Source: Kitasatospora herbaricolor (GTDB taxonomy: Bacteria > Actinomycetota > Actinomycetes > Streptomycetales > Streptomycetaceae). From it: DNA of 64,000 nt. The DNA is taken from positions 4,402,001-4,466,000 of the forward strand of contig NZ_JAUSVA010000002.1 in assembly GCF_030813695.1 (NCBI RefSeq), given 5' to 3'. Shown here in pieces: positions 32,320 to 39,998 of the stretch (the stretch's first letter is position 1; each line of letters begins with the position of its first letter). The notes beneath the pieces were generated by a model that was not told where the DNA came from, did not search any database, and saw only the letters and a program-made list of their open reading frames with translations. The translations under genes and the position numbers were made by a program.

Positions 32320-33684
32320 TCAGAGAGCCTTGCCCGGATTGAGGATCCCCAACGGGTCGAACACCGACTTCAGCTGCCGCTGCAGCTCAACGGCGACGGG
32401 GCCCAGCTCCCGCTCCAGCCAGTCCCGCTTCAGCAGCCCCACACCGTGCTCGCCCGTGATCGTCCCGCCCAACTCCAGCCCCAGGCCCATGATCTCGTCG
32501 AAGGACTGCTTCGCCCGGGCCGCCTGCTCCGGATCGTCCGCGTCGAAGATGACGATCGGGTGGGTGTTGCCGTCACCGGCGTGGCAGACCACGCCGATGG
32601 TCAGGTCGCAGCGCTCGGCGATCGCCGCCACCCCGCCGAGCATCTCGGCCATCCGCGAGCGCGGCACCGCGACGTCGTCGATCATCGTGGTGCCGAGCCG
32701 GTCCAGGGCGGTGAGCGAGAGCCGGCGCGCCTGCAGCAGCATCTCCGACTCCGCCTGGTCCTCCGCCGGCACCACCTCGGTCGCCCCCGCCGCCAGGCAC
32801 AGCTCCCCCACCGCGGCCAGCTCGGCCGCCGGGTGCGGACCGTCGAAGGCCACCAGCAGCAGGGCCTGGGTCGACTCCGGGAGCCCCATCTGCGCGAGGT
32901 CGTTGACCGCCCGCACGGTCACCGTGTCCATCAGCTCCATCAGCGAGGGCGTGAAGCCCTTGGCCATCACCTCGCACACCGCGGCGCAGGCCGCGTCGGT
33001 GCTCGGGAACTCCGCCGCCAGCGCCAACTGCGGTGCCGGGGCGGGACGCAGCGCCACCACCGCCCGCACCACCACGCCCAGCGTGCCCTCCGAACCGACC
33101 AGCAGCCGGGTCAGGTCGTAGCCCGCGACGCCCTTGGCCGTCCGACGGCCGGTGGACAGCAGCCGCCCGTCCGCCAGCACCACGTCGAGGCCGAGCACGT
33201 ACTCGCTGGTCACCCCGTACTTGACGCAGCAGAGCCCGCCCGCGCCGGTGCCGATGTTGCCGCCGATCGTGCAGGACTCCCAGCTCGACGGGTCCGGCGG
33301 GTAAGCAAGCCCCAACTGGCCTGCCGCGCGCGAGAGTTCGGCGTTCACCACGCCGGGTTCGACCACCGCGATCCGGTTCACCGGATCCAGCTCCAGGATC
33401 CGGTTCATCTTGACCATCGACAGCACGATGCAGTCGTCCACCGCGTTGGCGCCGCCGGACAGGCCCGTCCTGGCGCCCTGCGGCACCACCGGGACCCGCA
33501 GCGCGGTCGCGGTGCGCATGATGTGCTGCACCTGCTCGACCGTCTCCGGGAACACCACCACGGCGGGTGTCCCGGCCTCGCAGAAGCCCGCCATGTCGTA
33601 GCGGTACGCGGCGGTGACGTCCGGGTCCACCACCAGCGCCCCCGCCGGGAGCCCCTCCGCCAAACGGTCCGTCAGGTCACTCAC
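32320..33684 (-). CDS. FAD-linked oxidase, GlcD / D-2-hydroxyacid dehydrogenase type
   Basis: A 454-residue flavoenzyme. The PCMH-type FAD-binding domain (~30-215) shows VVPQGARTGLSGGAN, the central CTIGGNIGTGAGG and VKYGVTSEYVLGL. The C-terminal FAD-oxidase domain has VVCHAGDGNTHP (metal/substrate His), GGTITGEHGVG and DPLGILNPGK. Family members oxidise glycolate, D-lactate or other D-2-hydroxy acids. GTG 33684 has GGAGAG 5 bases upstream and starts VSDLTDRL; longer forms have no site. It lies downstream of the MerR gene but is separated by a very strong hairpin, so it is probably transcribed on its own. Confidence 0.9.
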   Translation of the reverse strand: MSDLTDRLAEGLPAGALVVDPDVTAAYRYDMAGFCEAGTPAVVVFPETVEQVQHIMRTATALRVPVVPQGARTGLSGGANAVDDCIVLSMVKMNRILELDPVNRIAVVEPGVVNAELSRAAGQLGLAYPPDPSSWESCTIGGNIGTGAGGLCCVKYGVTSEYVLGLDVVLADGRLLSTGRRTAKGVAGYDLTRLLVGSEGTLGVVVRAVVALRPAPAPQLALAAEFPSTDAACAAVCEVMAKGFTPSLMELMDTVTVRAVNDLAQMGLPESTQALLLVAFDGPHPAAELAAVGELCLAAGATEVVPAEDQAESEMLLQARRLSLTALDRLGTTMIDDVAVPRSRMAEMLGGVAAIAERCDLTIGVVCHAGDGNTHPIVIFDADDPEQAARAKQSFDEIMGLGLELGGTITGEHGVGLLKRDWLERELGPVAVELQRQLKSVFDPLGILNPGKAL

Positions 33685-33818
33685 AGTGCTCTCCGATCGC
33701 TCGCCGCGCGGGCAGTCCCACCTCCCCCGCACTCTGCCCCGCCGCCCGGGCACCGGCAAGCACCCACCCCTACCCCGGCCCTGGGCCGGCGCCCACCCCT
33801 ACCCCGGCCCGGACGGAC

Positions 33819-33885
33819 GCCGGCCCCGGCCTCCGGTCACCCCCGACGCGGCGGACGTCGGGGGTGACCGGAGGCCGGGGCCGGC
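33819..33885. terminator. Very strong hairpin: 30-bp perfect stem
   Basis: Bases 33819-33848 are the exact reverse complement of 33856-33885, with a 7-nt loop. It lies 43 bases past the MerR-type gene stop on the minus strand. Just beyond it, the 18-base word starting CCCACCCCTACC occurs twice (33763-33780 and 33792-33809). Confidence 0.8.
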
Positions 33886-33928
33886 GGGTCGGGAGGGCGG
33901 CCGCACCCGAAGACAGGGGTCGCCCGGG

Positions 33929-34753
33929 TCAGGCCTTGGTGACCGGCTCCTGGATCTCGGTCACCCACTTGTCCCGGTCGTCCGGGCACTCCAGGTAGAG
34001 CTCGCGCGCGTACCCGGTCGAGCGGTAGCCGTTCCCGTCCGTCCAGCGGGCCAGGGTCTGCACCGTCGGCATGATCCCGTCCATGGAACCGCGGTGCACG
34101 ACGGTCGCCGCCGTCCCGATCGCGGGGAGGTCGACGATCTCGAAGTCGTACCCGGCGGCGGGATCGACCGTGACCGTCATCGCGGCGTGCACCAGGACGG
34201 CCTCACCGTCGCCGGGCGCGTCCGCGTAGTACGCGATCCCGGGCCCGAACGGGCCGACCCCGGCCGCGACCAGCCGCCGGCACAGCTCGTCGTACAGCGG
34301 GCCGATCACCGGGCCGATGTCCTCCGGCCGGTAGCTCGCCGCCACACCGGTCAGCTCGGCCACCCGGACCGCCGGGATGCTCTTCACCACAACGTCGTCG
34401 GCAGGCATGCGTCCCTCACTCTCGATCGTCCGGAGCCTCGCCTCGACGTGGGCCAGCCGCCTGGCGTCCGCCGCCATCGCGGCCGCCAGTTCCGCCCGCC
34501 GCAGCCGGAGCATCCCGCGCAGCTCCTCCGCACCCACCTGCTCGTCCAGGACGGCCTGCACCTGCTGGAGCGTGAAGCCGAGGTCCTTGAGCGCGATGAT
34601 GCGGTTGAGCCGGGCGAGCTGCCCCGCCTCGTAGAAGCGGTAGCTGCTGACCGGGTCGACCCGGGCGGGGCGGAGCAGTCCGATCGCGTCGTAGTGACGC
34701 AGCATGCGGACCGACACCCGGCCGTGTCTGGCGAAGTCTCCGATGTTGAACAT
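33929..34753 (-). CDS. MerR-family regulator with GyrI-like effector-binding domain
   Basis: A 274-residue transcription factor. The N-terminal winged helix (MFNIGDFARHGRVSVRMLRHY, DAIGLLRP, YRFYEAGQLARLNRIIALK) is MerR. A coiled-coil dimerisation helix spans ~80-115. From ~122 the chain is a GyrI/AraC effector-binding domain (VVVKSIPAVRVAELTG, then VTVDPAAGYDFEIVDLP), as in TipA/BmrR relatives that sense small hydrophobic or thiopeptide-like drugs. AGGAGG lies 5 bases before the ATG. A MerR-type promoter with 19-bp spacer lies immediately upstream, so it is likely autoregulated. The next plus-strand gene is more than 1.5 kb away, so no separate target is visible. Confidence 0.9.
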   Translation of the reverse strand: MFNIGDFARHGRVSVRMLRHYDAIGLLRPARVDPVSSYRFYEAGQLARLNRIIALKDLGFTLQQVQAVLDEQVGAEELRGMLRLRRAELAAAMAADARRLAHVEARLRTIESEGRMPADDVVVKSIPAVRVAELTGVAASYRPEDIGPVIGPLYDELCRRLVAAGVGPFGPGIAYYADAPGDGEAVLVHAAMTVTVDPAAGYDFEIVDLPAIGTAATVVHRGSMDGIMPTVQTLARWTDGNGYRSTGYARELYLECPDDRDKWVTEIQEPVTKA

Positions 34754-34761
34754 GACGCCTC

Positions 34762-34795
34762 CTACTGCACAGCCTCACACGGTGTCATGGTCAAG
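34762..34795 (-). promoter_or_regulatory. MerR-type promoter/operator of the regulator gene
   Basis: On the minus strand -35 TTGACC (34789-34794) and -10-like TGCAGT (34764-34769) are separated by 19 bp, the overlong spacer typical of MerR-controlled promoters. The spacer contains the dyad core ACAC-C-GTGT. It lies 10 bases from the start codon. Confidence 0.6.
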
Positions 34796-34912
34796 CCCGT
34801 CCTCCCCGCCGCCTCCGGCGCCCTCCCGGGCCGGATGCTGCCGCCCACCCCTCACGCCCCCGTTACCGGCCCCTGCTCCACCCGCCGTGCCCTACGCCCT
34901 CCCCTCCCCCGG

Positions 34913-36043
34913 TCAGTCCGTGACCGTGAACCCGTGCCGGTCGCCGAGCTCGGTCAGACTGCGCTGGCCCGGGATCCCGTCCGCCTGGGCGCCCTCGTAG
35001 CCCAGGCGCCGCTGGAACCCGGCGTACGCCTCGATCGTCCGGGTGCCGAGCGAGCCGTCCACCCAGACCGGATCGAGGAGCCCCTCGTCGACCAGGGCCT
35101 GCTCGACGATCCGCACCTCGTCCCCGTACGTCCGGTGCCCCTGCTCGGCGCCGGGGTCCGTCCGGGCGGCGGCCCGGACGTGCGCCAGCGAGACCACCCG
35201 CGGGGCGGGGAGGTGGCCGAGGAGGCCGCGCAGGGAGGTCTCGCCCGGGACGCCGTCCGCGTCGGTGCCGCTGTAGCCGAGCGAGCGCTGGTAGTCGGCG
35301 TAGTTGAGGGTGTCCGGATCCCGCCAGTCCTCGTCCGGACCGCTCCGGTAGTGCGACCCGTGGCCGTGCGCGACCAGCGCCTCGCCCACCTCCCGGACGT
35401 GCGGGCCGTGGGCGCCGTACCCGTACACCAGCCCGCCGATCGTCACCTGGTAGCGGGCGACGGCGGGCTCCGGGGCCGGGGGCGGAGTGGGGGTGCGCGG
35501 AGTGGGCACCGGACCGCCGCCGGCCCGGGCGACGATCCCCGGCAGGACGTCCTCCAGGAACTGGCGCACCCGGGCGTCGCCCGGGCAGGCCGTCCCGCCG
35601 TCCGACCACTGCGGGAACAGCCGGTGGTAACCGTACCCGGGGTCGTCCCAGGTGCGGCAGACCCGCAGCGGGACGCCGTGCTGCTGGTGCATCCAGACGC
35701 CGAGCCGGATCAGCGCCTCGACCTGCTCCGGGGTCCACGGGTCGGTGTGCTGGAGGTTGGAGGCGCTCTCGACGGACACCGCGCCGGTGCCGTCGGGGCG
35801 GCGGTTGGCGTACATGTTCGCGTCGGCGCGGGTCTGCGTGCCGATGTACTGCGCGATCGCGCCGTCGTACCCGAGGCCGAAGTGGCTCTCCAGGTTCGTA
35901 CTGTCCCGCCAGTACTCGAAGATCCGCTGCGGCGTCCACGGCGCAGCGATGCTGTGCATGATCAGCTGGGTCGGGACGATGGCCGGCTGGCCGTCGGATT
36001 CTGGTTGAAGCTCCATGCGCTCAGCGCCGGGGTACCAGGCCAT
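34913..36043 (-). CDS. Endolysin-like N-acetylmuramoyl-L-alanine amidase with two peptidoglycan-binding domains
   Basis: A 376-residue protein without a signal peptide. The amidase_2/PGRP-like domain spans ~1-175, with TQLIMHSIAAPW (zinc His), ESHFGLGYDGAIAQYIG, WTPEQVEALIRLGVWM and FPQWSDGGTACPGDARV (second His/Cys zone). A Pro-rich linker at ~185-205 leads to two related repeats ending DADGVPGETSLRGLL and QADGIPGQRSLTELG, each a PG_binding_1-like module. The arrangement resembles phage lysins and streptomycete prophage-derived amidases. ATG 36043 has AGGAGG 6 bases upstream. No holin or phage neighbours are visible, so this looks like a domesticated orphan or an enzyme released by other means. 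Confidence 0.83.
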   Translation of the reverse strand: MAWYPGAERMELQPESDGQPAIVPTQLIMHSIAAPWTPQRIFEYWRDSTNLESHFGLGYDGAIAQYIGTQTRADANMYANRRPDGTGAVSVESASNLQHTDPWTPEQVEALIRLGVWMHQQHGVPLRVCRTWDDPGYGYHRLFPQWSDGGTACPGDARVRQFLEDVLPGIVARAGGGPVPTPRTPTPPPAPEPAVARYQVTIGGLVYGYGAHGPHVREVGEALVAHGHGSHYRSGPDEDWRDPDTLNYADYQRSLGYSGTDADGVPGETSLRGLLGHLPAPRVVSLAHVRAAARTDPGAEQGHRTYGDEVRIVEQALVDEGLLDPVWVDGSLGTRTIEAYAGFQRRLGYEGAQADGIPGQRSLTELGDRHGFTVTD

Positions 36044-36330
36044 GAGGTGCCTCCTGGACGTGCCGAAGTTCCCGGCGCGAACGCCCGGAAGTGGTGCGCG
36101 GACTGTTCGCCCGCGATCCACCAGCGAACGGCAAAACCGGAACGCCGGCCCTCAGATCGTATTCAAACCACCCGATCGGGTCACCAGGCGAACCACCTGT
36201 GACCATTGATCCGAACACCTGGCCCCCTCACCGACGGCCGAGCGAAAAGGCGGCCCGACCTGCGTCGGAACGGGTGGTGACACCGTGTCGGCCCCGGCCG
36301 GGCGGCGGCCGCGGCCCTAGGGTCGGCCGC

Positions 36331-36993
36331 ATGCGCAAGCTCGTCCTGATCGACCTCGACCACACCCTGATCGAACGCCGGGTCCCGGTGGCGGAATCGA
36401 TCGCCGCCTTCTGCGCGGCCCGCGGCCTGGACCAGGACGCCACCCGCCGCCTCGCCGCCGCCCTGAAGGAACGCACCTGCCCCGAGGCCTTCGCCACCCT
36501 CCGCGAACCCCTCGGCCTGCCCGGCAGCACCGAGGAGCTCTGGGCCGCCTACGTCGCCGCCCTGGCCGCCGACGTCACCCACGAACCCGCGACGCTGACC
36601 GGCCTCGACCGGCTCCGGGCGGCCGGCTGGACGGTCGGCGTCCTCAGCAACGGCGTCACCGACGTCCAGCACGCCAAGATCCGCTCGGCCGGCATCCACC
36701 GCCACGTGGACGCCGTCTGCATCTCCGAGGAGGCCGGCGCCCGCAAGCCCGACCCCGAGATCTTCCGGATCGCCGCCGAACGCTGCGGCCACCCCCTCAC
36801 CCCCACCACCTGGATGGTCGGCAACAACCCCGCCACCGACATCACCGGCGCCACCGCCGCCGGCATCCGCTCCCTCTGGATCTCCGCCGGCCGCCCCTGG
36901 ACGGCCGACCAACCGGCCATCCCGGACCACATCGAGGACGACGTCGCGAGCGCGGCCGAACACCTGCTGGCCCTGGCGGGGGCGGGGGCCTGA
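36331..36993 (+). CDS. HAD-superfamily hydrolase
   Basis: A 220-residue phosphatase-like protein. Motif I is LIDLDHTLIE (nucleophile Asp 8, acid Asp 10), motif II VLSNGVTD, motif III Lys in EEAGARKPDPEIF, and motif IV WMVGNNPATDITGA. This is subfamily I with an alpha-helical cap at ~20-90. Substrate is unknown; candidates are small phosphorylated metabolites. The start is ATG 36331, where the family's first strand begins. Upstream lies a ~290-base gap shared with the divergent amidase gene. It is followed by a decayed Nudix gene and the left end of the integrated element. Confidence 0.85.
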   Translation: MRKLVLIDLDHTLIERRVPVAESIAAFCAARGLDQDATRRLAAALKERTCPEAFATLREPLGLPGSTEELWAAYVAALAADVTHEPATLTGLDRLRAAGWTVGVLSNGVTDVQHAKIRSAGIHRHVDAVCISEEAGARKPDPEIFRIAAERCGHPLTPTTWMVGNNPATDITGATAAGIRSLWISAGRPWTADQPAIPDHIEDDVASAAEHLLALAGAGA

Positions 36994-37029
36994 CGGGCCG
37001 TCCACCCGCCCACGCGACGGGCGGGCACC

Positions 37030-37381
37030 ACGTCCCACTCCTGCGGACCCGGTGGCGACCTCGAACCGGCGGGGACCGTCGAGGACGGACTGCGCCGCGA
37101 AATCCACGAGGCAACCGGCGTCAAGGTCACCCTGGAGCACCTGAGCGGCGTCTACAAGAACATGCCCCGCGGCATCGTCGGCCCCGGTGTTCCGATGTCG
37201 CCCGGAGGAGACGACCACCGTGCTCTCCGAGGAGACGACCGCGGTCGCCTGGCTCACACCGGCCGAGGTGTCCGCCCGGATGGGCGAGGTCCACGCCGTC
37301 CGCGTTCTCGACGCCCTCCGGCCGGCCGGAGGACCACCCGTCCGCAGCCATGACGGAGAGCGGTTGACCGGCGAGGGGTGA
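37030..37381 (+). pseudogene. Nudix hydrolase remnant
   Basis: Two pieces of a Nudix-type protein sit in different frames. Frame 1 (from ~37042) reads GGDLEPAGTVEDGL then RREIHEATGV, a Nudix box one residue short, then LEHLSGVYKNM. Frame 2 (from ~37187) supplies the expected downstream part, AVAWLTPAEVSARMGEVHAV and RVLDAL. A frameshift near 37180, loss of the 5' end and the damaged box all indicate decay. It lies just outside the left end of the integrated element. A single sequencing error cannot explain all three defects. Confidence 0.7.
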
Positions 37382-37595
37382 GCACGGGCGGCCGAGCGGC
37401 GGGCTCCGGCCCGGGACCGACGGCCAGGGGCTCGGAGCGAGCCGGCCCAGGCCTTCGCGGCCCCGGGAGCGAAGGAAGCGCCGGCCAAGATCGGGCGGAC
37501 CTGCCCGGCCCGGCGGGCCGCGCCCGCCCCAGGGACCCGGTCCATGCCGGCCAGGAGCATCGCTCAGGCTGGACGGCCGAGGCCGGGCAACGCGA
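37382..37595. other. Non-coding gap left of the element
   Basis: A 214-base GC-rich stretch between the Nudix remnant and the displaced tRNA-Ser terminator. No gene, repeat or RNA is seen. It is host sequence that originally lay downstream of the tRNA. Confidence 0.5.
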
Positions 37596-37630
37596 AGGGC
37601 GGGTACCGGCGAGTTGCCGATACCCGCCCT
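37596..37630 (-). terminator. Displaced original terminator of tRNA-Ser(TGA)
   Basis: The stem AGGGCGGGTACCGGC/GCCGATACCCGCCCT has one non-pair on the plus strand that becomes a U-G pair in minus-strand RNA, consistent with a minus-strand terminator. It closely resembles the hairpin at 53111-53157 and marks the old downstream flank of the tRNA. Confidence 0.65.
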
Positions 37631-37652
37631 GAGCAGGTGTTTCTCCTACCAG

Positions 37653-37710
37653 CGGAGAGCGTGGGATTCGAACCCACGGTGAGGGGTCACCTCACGACAG
37701 TTTTCAAGAC
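37653..37710 (-). other. Left attachment site: displaced 3' half of tRNA-Ser(TGA)
   Basis: These 58 bases match the 3' part of the intact tRNA-Ser gene (53173-53230): acceptor strand, T arm, variable arm and anticodon loop up to TTTTCAAGAC. There are three differences. Beyond 37710 the match ends, so the 5' half is missing. This is the copy pushed aside on integration and marks the left junction of the element. Confidence 0.88.
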
Positions 37711-37782
37711 CAAAAACCCAGACCCACCCGTTGTGGTGCTGACCTGCACCGGAAGGCCACGCTACTACCCAGGTCGTCAGCG

Positions 37783-37801
37783 CTGGTCCACGGCTGGTCC
37801 A
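37783..37801. repeat. Left copy of 19-bp terminal repeat (integrase arm-site candidate)
   Basis: CTGGTCCACGGCTGGTCCA is itself two CTGGTCCA words separated by CGG. The same 19 bases, same orientation, recur at 53044-53062, just inside the other end of the element. Arm-type binding sites for the tyrosine integrase or Xis are the natural reading. Confidence 0.6.
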
Positions 37802-37984
37802 TAGAGCCTCCCCTGAGTACCTGCCGGATACCGCTCATGTGTGCAATCCAGGGGCGTCAGTGCGCTTCAGCCTGGTCAGATGCCGGCGATCCTTTGAGGG
37901 GACATACTATCGTGAAATATACCAAACTATCCGGAAAGGCCAGTGTGATTCGAACATGGCCCCAGCTTTGAGCTAGCCAACTAC

Positions 37985-38037
37985 AAAAAACCCCTGCGAG
38001 TGCGCGACTCGCCACGGATAATCAGCTCGGCAGGGTT
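37985..38037 (-). terminator. Terminator-like hairpin reading toward the left junction
   Basis: On the minus strand AACCCTGC pairs with GCAGGGGTT around an inner GCGAGT/ACTCGC stem and is followed by six T residues, unusual in such DNA. It would stop minus-strand transcription leaving the element. The 357 bases before the HEPN gene hold no gene. A GGCCA/TGGCC dyad enclosing GATTCGAAC (~37938-37961) looks like a tRNA T-arm but has no cloverleaf. Confidence 0.5.
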
Positions 38038-38067
38038 CCATGCAACACGAGCAGCGAGGGCGCAAAT

Positions 38068-39360
38068 ATGGCGGACTCAACTGACACGGCGACGGATTTT
38101 AGAAGCACCCTTCCTCCGGACTCCCCACTCCTTCTCCTCGAAGAGAAGGTAAAGAAGGATGGGGCCCTGCACGACTGGGCCTTCATCGGAGGCGAATCAG
38201 TCTTCTTGGATATTCAGATCCAGAACGGACGAGGCGCCAGAATGCTTGTAGTGGATCCTTCTCAGGCCTCGGATCTCCTTCCGCTCAATTTGACGGAATA
38301 TCGAGCACTGGGCGACTATGAAGCCTACGAGGCGCTGGGGCAGGATCGTTGGATTGAGGTAGTAATCAGAAGTAGCACGCTGGCGATCGGAAAAGCGCTT
38401 GCATCTATTTCCGGGTACCGCGAAATCTCTCCCGGCACTAAGGTCGCGGCCCACACTGACCGCAAGTGGGTTTTGCCCATCTGCGAATCAGAAAGCCAAG
38501 GGTGGAGTGCAGAGATTGGATCACCTTCCAAGGTCTTTTGCTTGCTCAGCCGGGTCCGGCAGGGTGTTGTCACTCTGCGAATCAGAGGAATCGAGCGCAA
38601 AACCCACGATGAGGCCTTGAGCGTCCTGGAGAAGCTAGGCAGCTCCATTGTTTTCGATTTGGACGTCAAATATGGCCTTTCCCTGGGATTGCGGCGATTG
38701 CGCCTCCACGTCCCCTCCCCCAGGGGGACTCCGGTCTCTACTGAAGCGCCATCCCACCCTGGCCTTGAATACGGAAAGGAACCGCTGAGCCTTTATCGAT
38801 ATGCACGAACGGCGCAAGGGATGCCCCTGCTCGAATTTTTGGCCTACTATCAAGTCCTTGAGTACTACTTCCCAAGATATGGCCAGAGGGAAGCATTTGA
38901 TCGCCTTCGCAATGAATTGAGGGATCCTCGATTCAGTGCAAATGACGATCAGCATCTATCGCGCATTATTCGAATCTCAAACCAGTCAAATCGAGGATTC
39001 GGGGACGAGCGTTCGCAGCTCAAATCCGTCATAAGGTACTGCGTATCCGAGGAGAGCTTGCGAGAATTTATTGCAAGCAATCCGGAACTGGAAAGGCACT
39101 TGACGGAAAAATCGTCAATCAAGGGCGTTTCGGCTCTAGATCTTAGATCCCAGAAAGCTGATCTGATCAATCTGGCTTGTGATCGGATTTACAATGTTCG
39201 CTGTCGGGTAGTGCACTCTAAAGAGGACGGCGGTGGGCAGCCGGACGGGCTGCTCCTCCCACTCTCCAAGGAGGCTGATGCTGTCAAGATGGAAAATATC
39301 TTCATGCGATTCCTTGCCCAGAAAACGCTCATCGCCAGCGCTGTTCCATTGCACGTATGA
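38068..39360 (+). CDS. ApeA-like HEPN-domain protein, candidate defence cargo
   Basis: A 430-residue soluble protein whose DNA is clearly less GC-rich than its neighbours. The N-terminal ~230 residues are a beta-rich domain I do not recognise. The C-terminal ~190 residues look like an ApeA-type HEPN domain: FLAYYQVLEYYFPRYGQREA, a helical middle with LSRIIRISNQ, and ACDRIYNVRCRVVHSKED. The last contains the R-x4-H ribonuclease motif (Arg 378, His 383). HEPN nucleases cut RNA in abortive-infection and toxin systems. It sits alone as the first gene inside the left end, the usual cargo position. No antitoxin gene is adjacent, so it may be self-regulated, as single-gene ApeA-type defences are. 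Function is inferred, not shown. Confidence 0.72.
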   Translation: MADSTDTATDFRSTLPPDSPLLLLEEKVKKDGALHDWAFIGGESVFLDIQIQNGRGARMLVVDPSQASDLLPLNLTEYRALGDYEAYEALGQDRWIEVVIRSSTLAIGKALASISGYREISPGTKVAAHTDRKWVLPICESESQGWSAEIGSPSKVFCLLSRVRQGVVTLRIRGIERKTHDEALSVLEKLGSSIVFDLDVKYGLSLGLRRLRLHVPSPRGTPVSTEAPSHPGLEYGKEPLSLYRYARTAQGMPLLEFLAYYQVLEYYFPRYGQREAFDRLRNELRDPRFSANDDQHLSRIIRISNQSNRGFGDERSQLKSVIRYCVSEESLREFIASNPELERHLTEKSSIKGVSALDLRSQKADLINLACDRIYNVRCRVVHSKEDGGGQPDGLLLPLSKEADAVKMENIFMRFLAQKTLIASAVPLHV

Positions 39361-39529
39361 TTGGGGAACATTGGCACGCCATCCCTGACGGGTCGGTCTT
39401 GCCTCCTCTCGTCTCGGCGGAGGAGATTCCTGCAAGTAGGAGTCAGATACTGCGAGGATCAGGGCTGGTGCCAGTGACGAGGCATCCGTCATCCTGGTCA
39501 AAATCTCTCTCGCGTGGAAGGAGCCGCAA

Positions 39530-39970
39530 GTGTCCGAACGGAGCCCACGCGGCACGTACCTGCAGATTGCCGACGCGCTACGCACCGAGATCGGCGGTGA
39601 CTCGGAGGTCACTCAGCTACCGTCCGAAGCTGGACTGATGGAGATGCATGGCGTCGCTCGGACGACTGTGAAGCGCGCATTGGATGTCCTCGCGAAGGAG
39701 GGACTGATCCGCTCGCAACCGGGCGTGGGGTGGACAGTCGTAGGTGAGGACGCCAAGCCTTCCGTGCTAAATCAGCTCACTGCCTTGATGGGAGTTGACA
39801 GGCTCGGGATCGGCGACCCGTTTCCGTCGGAGAAGTCCCTGTGTGAGCTGACTGGCGCGTCGCGAGGGACAGTCCGTCGTGCCCTGGCTCAGCTGGAGGG
39901 CGCCGGAGTTCTTGAGGCGCGACATGGAAAAGGCCGGCACGTCCGTGCACTCCCGACCGAGCACCTCTGA
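39530..39970 (+). CDS. Double winged-helix GntR-family regulator
   Basis: A 146-residue protein made of two tandem GntR-type DNA-binding domains. Domain 1 (~1-70) has YLQIADALRTEIGG, QLPSEAGLMEMHGVARTTVK and LAKEGLIRSQPGVGWTVV. Domain 2 (~75-142) has FPSEKSLCELTGASRGTVRR and LEGAGVLEARHGKGRHV. There is no separate effector domain. Binding two half-sites as a monomer, or an extended palindrome as a dimer, would fit. In pSAM2-type elements the GntR protein KorSA represses the transfer/replication activator, and this gene probably plays that part. GTG 39530 has GGAAGGAG upstream. The HD gene starts 28 bases later, probably in the same transcript. Confidence 0.82.
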   Translation: MSERSPRGTYLQIADALRTEIGGDSEVTQLPSEAGLMEMHGVARTTVKRALDVLAKEGLIRSQPGVGWTVVGEDAKPSVLNQLTALMGVDRLGIGDPFPSEKSLCELTGASRGTVRRALAQLEGAGVLEARHGKGRHVRALPTEHL

Positions 39971-39998
39971 TTTCACCTGAAGGATTGGAGCCCTCATC

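Noticed and set aside
34913..36043. Prophage remnant
   Set aside because: Only the lysin-like gene is phage-like. No structural, packaging or integrase genes flank it.
37653..37710. Second functional tRNA-Ser gene
   Set aside because: The 5' half (acceptor strand, D arm) is missing, so it cannot fold. It is the displaced 3' half.
37937..37961. tRNA-like T-arm (GATTCGAAC) upstream of the HEPN gene
   Set aside because: No anticodon or acceptor stems can be formed around it; only a short GGCCA/TGGCC dyad.
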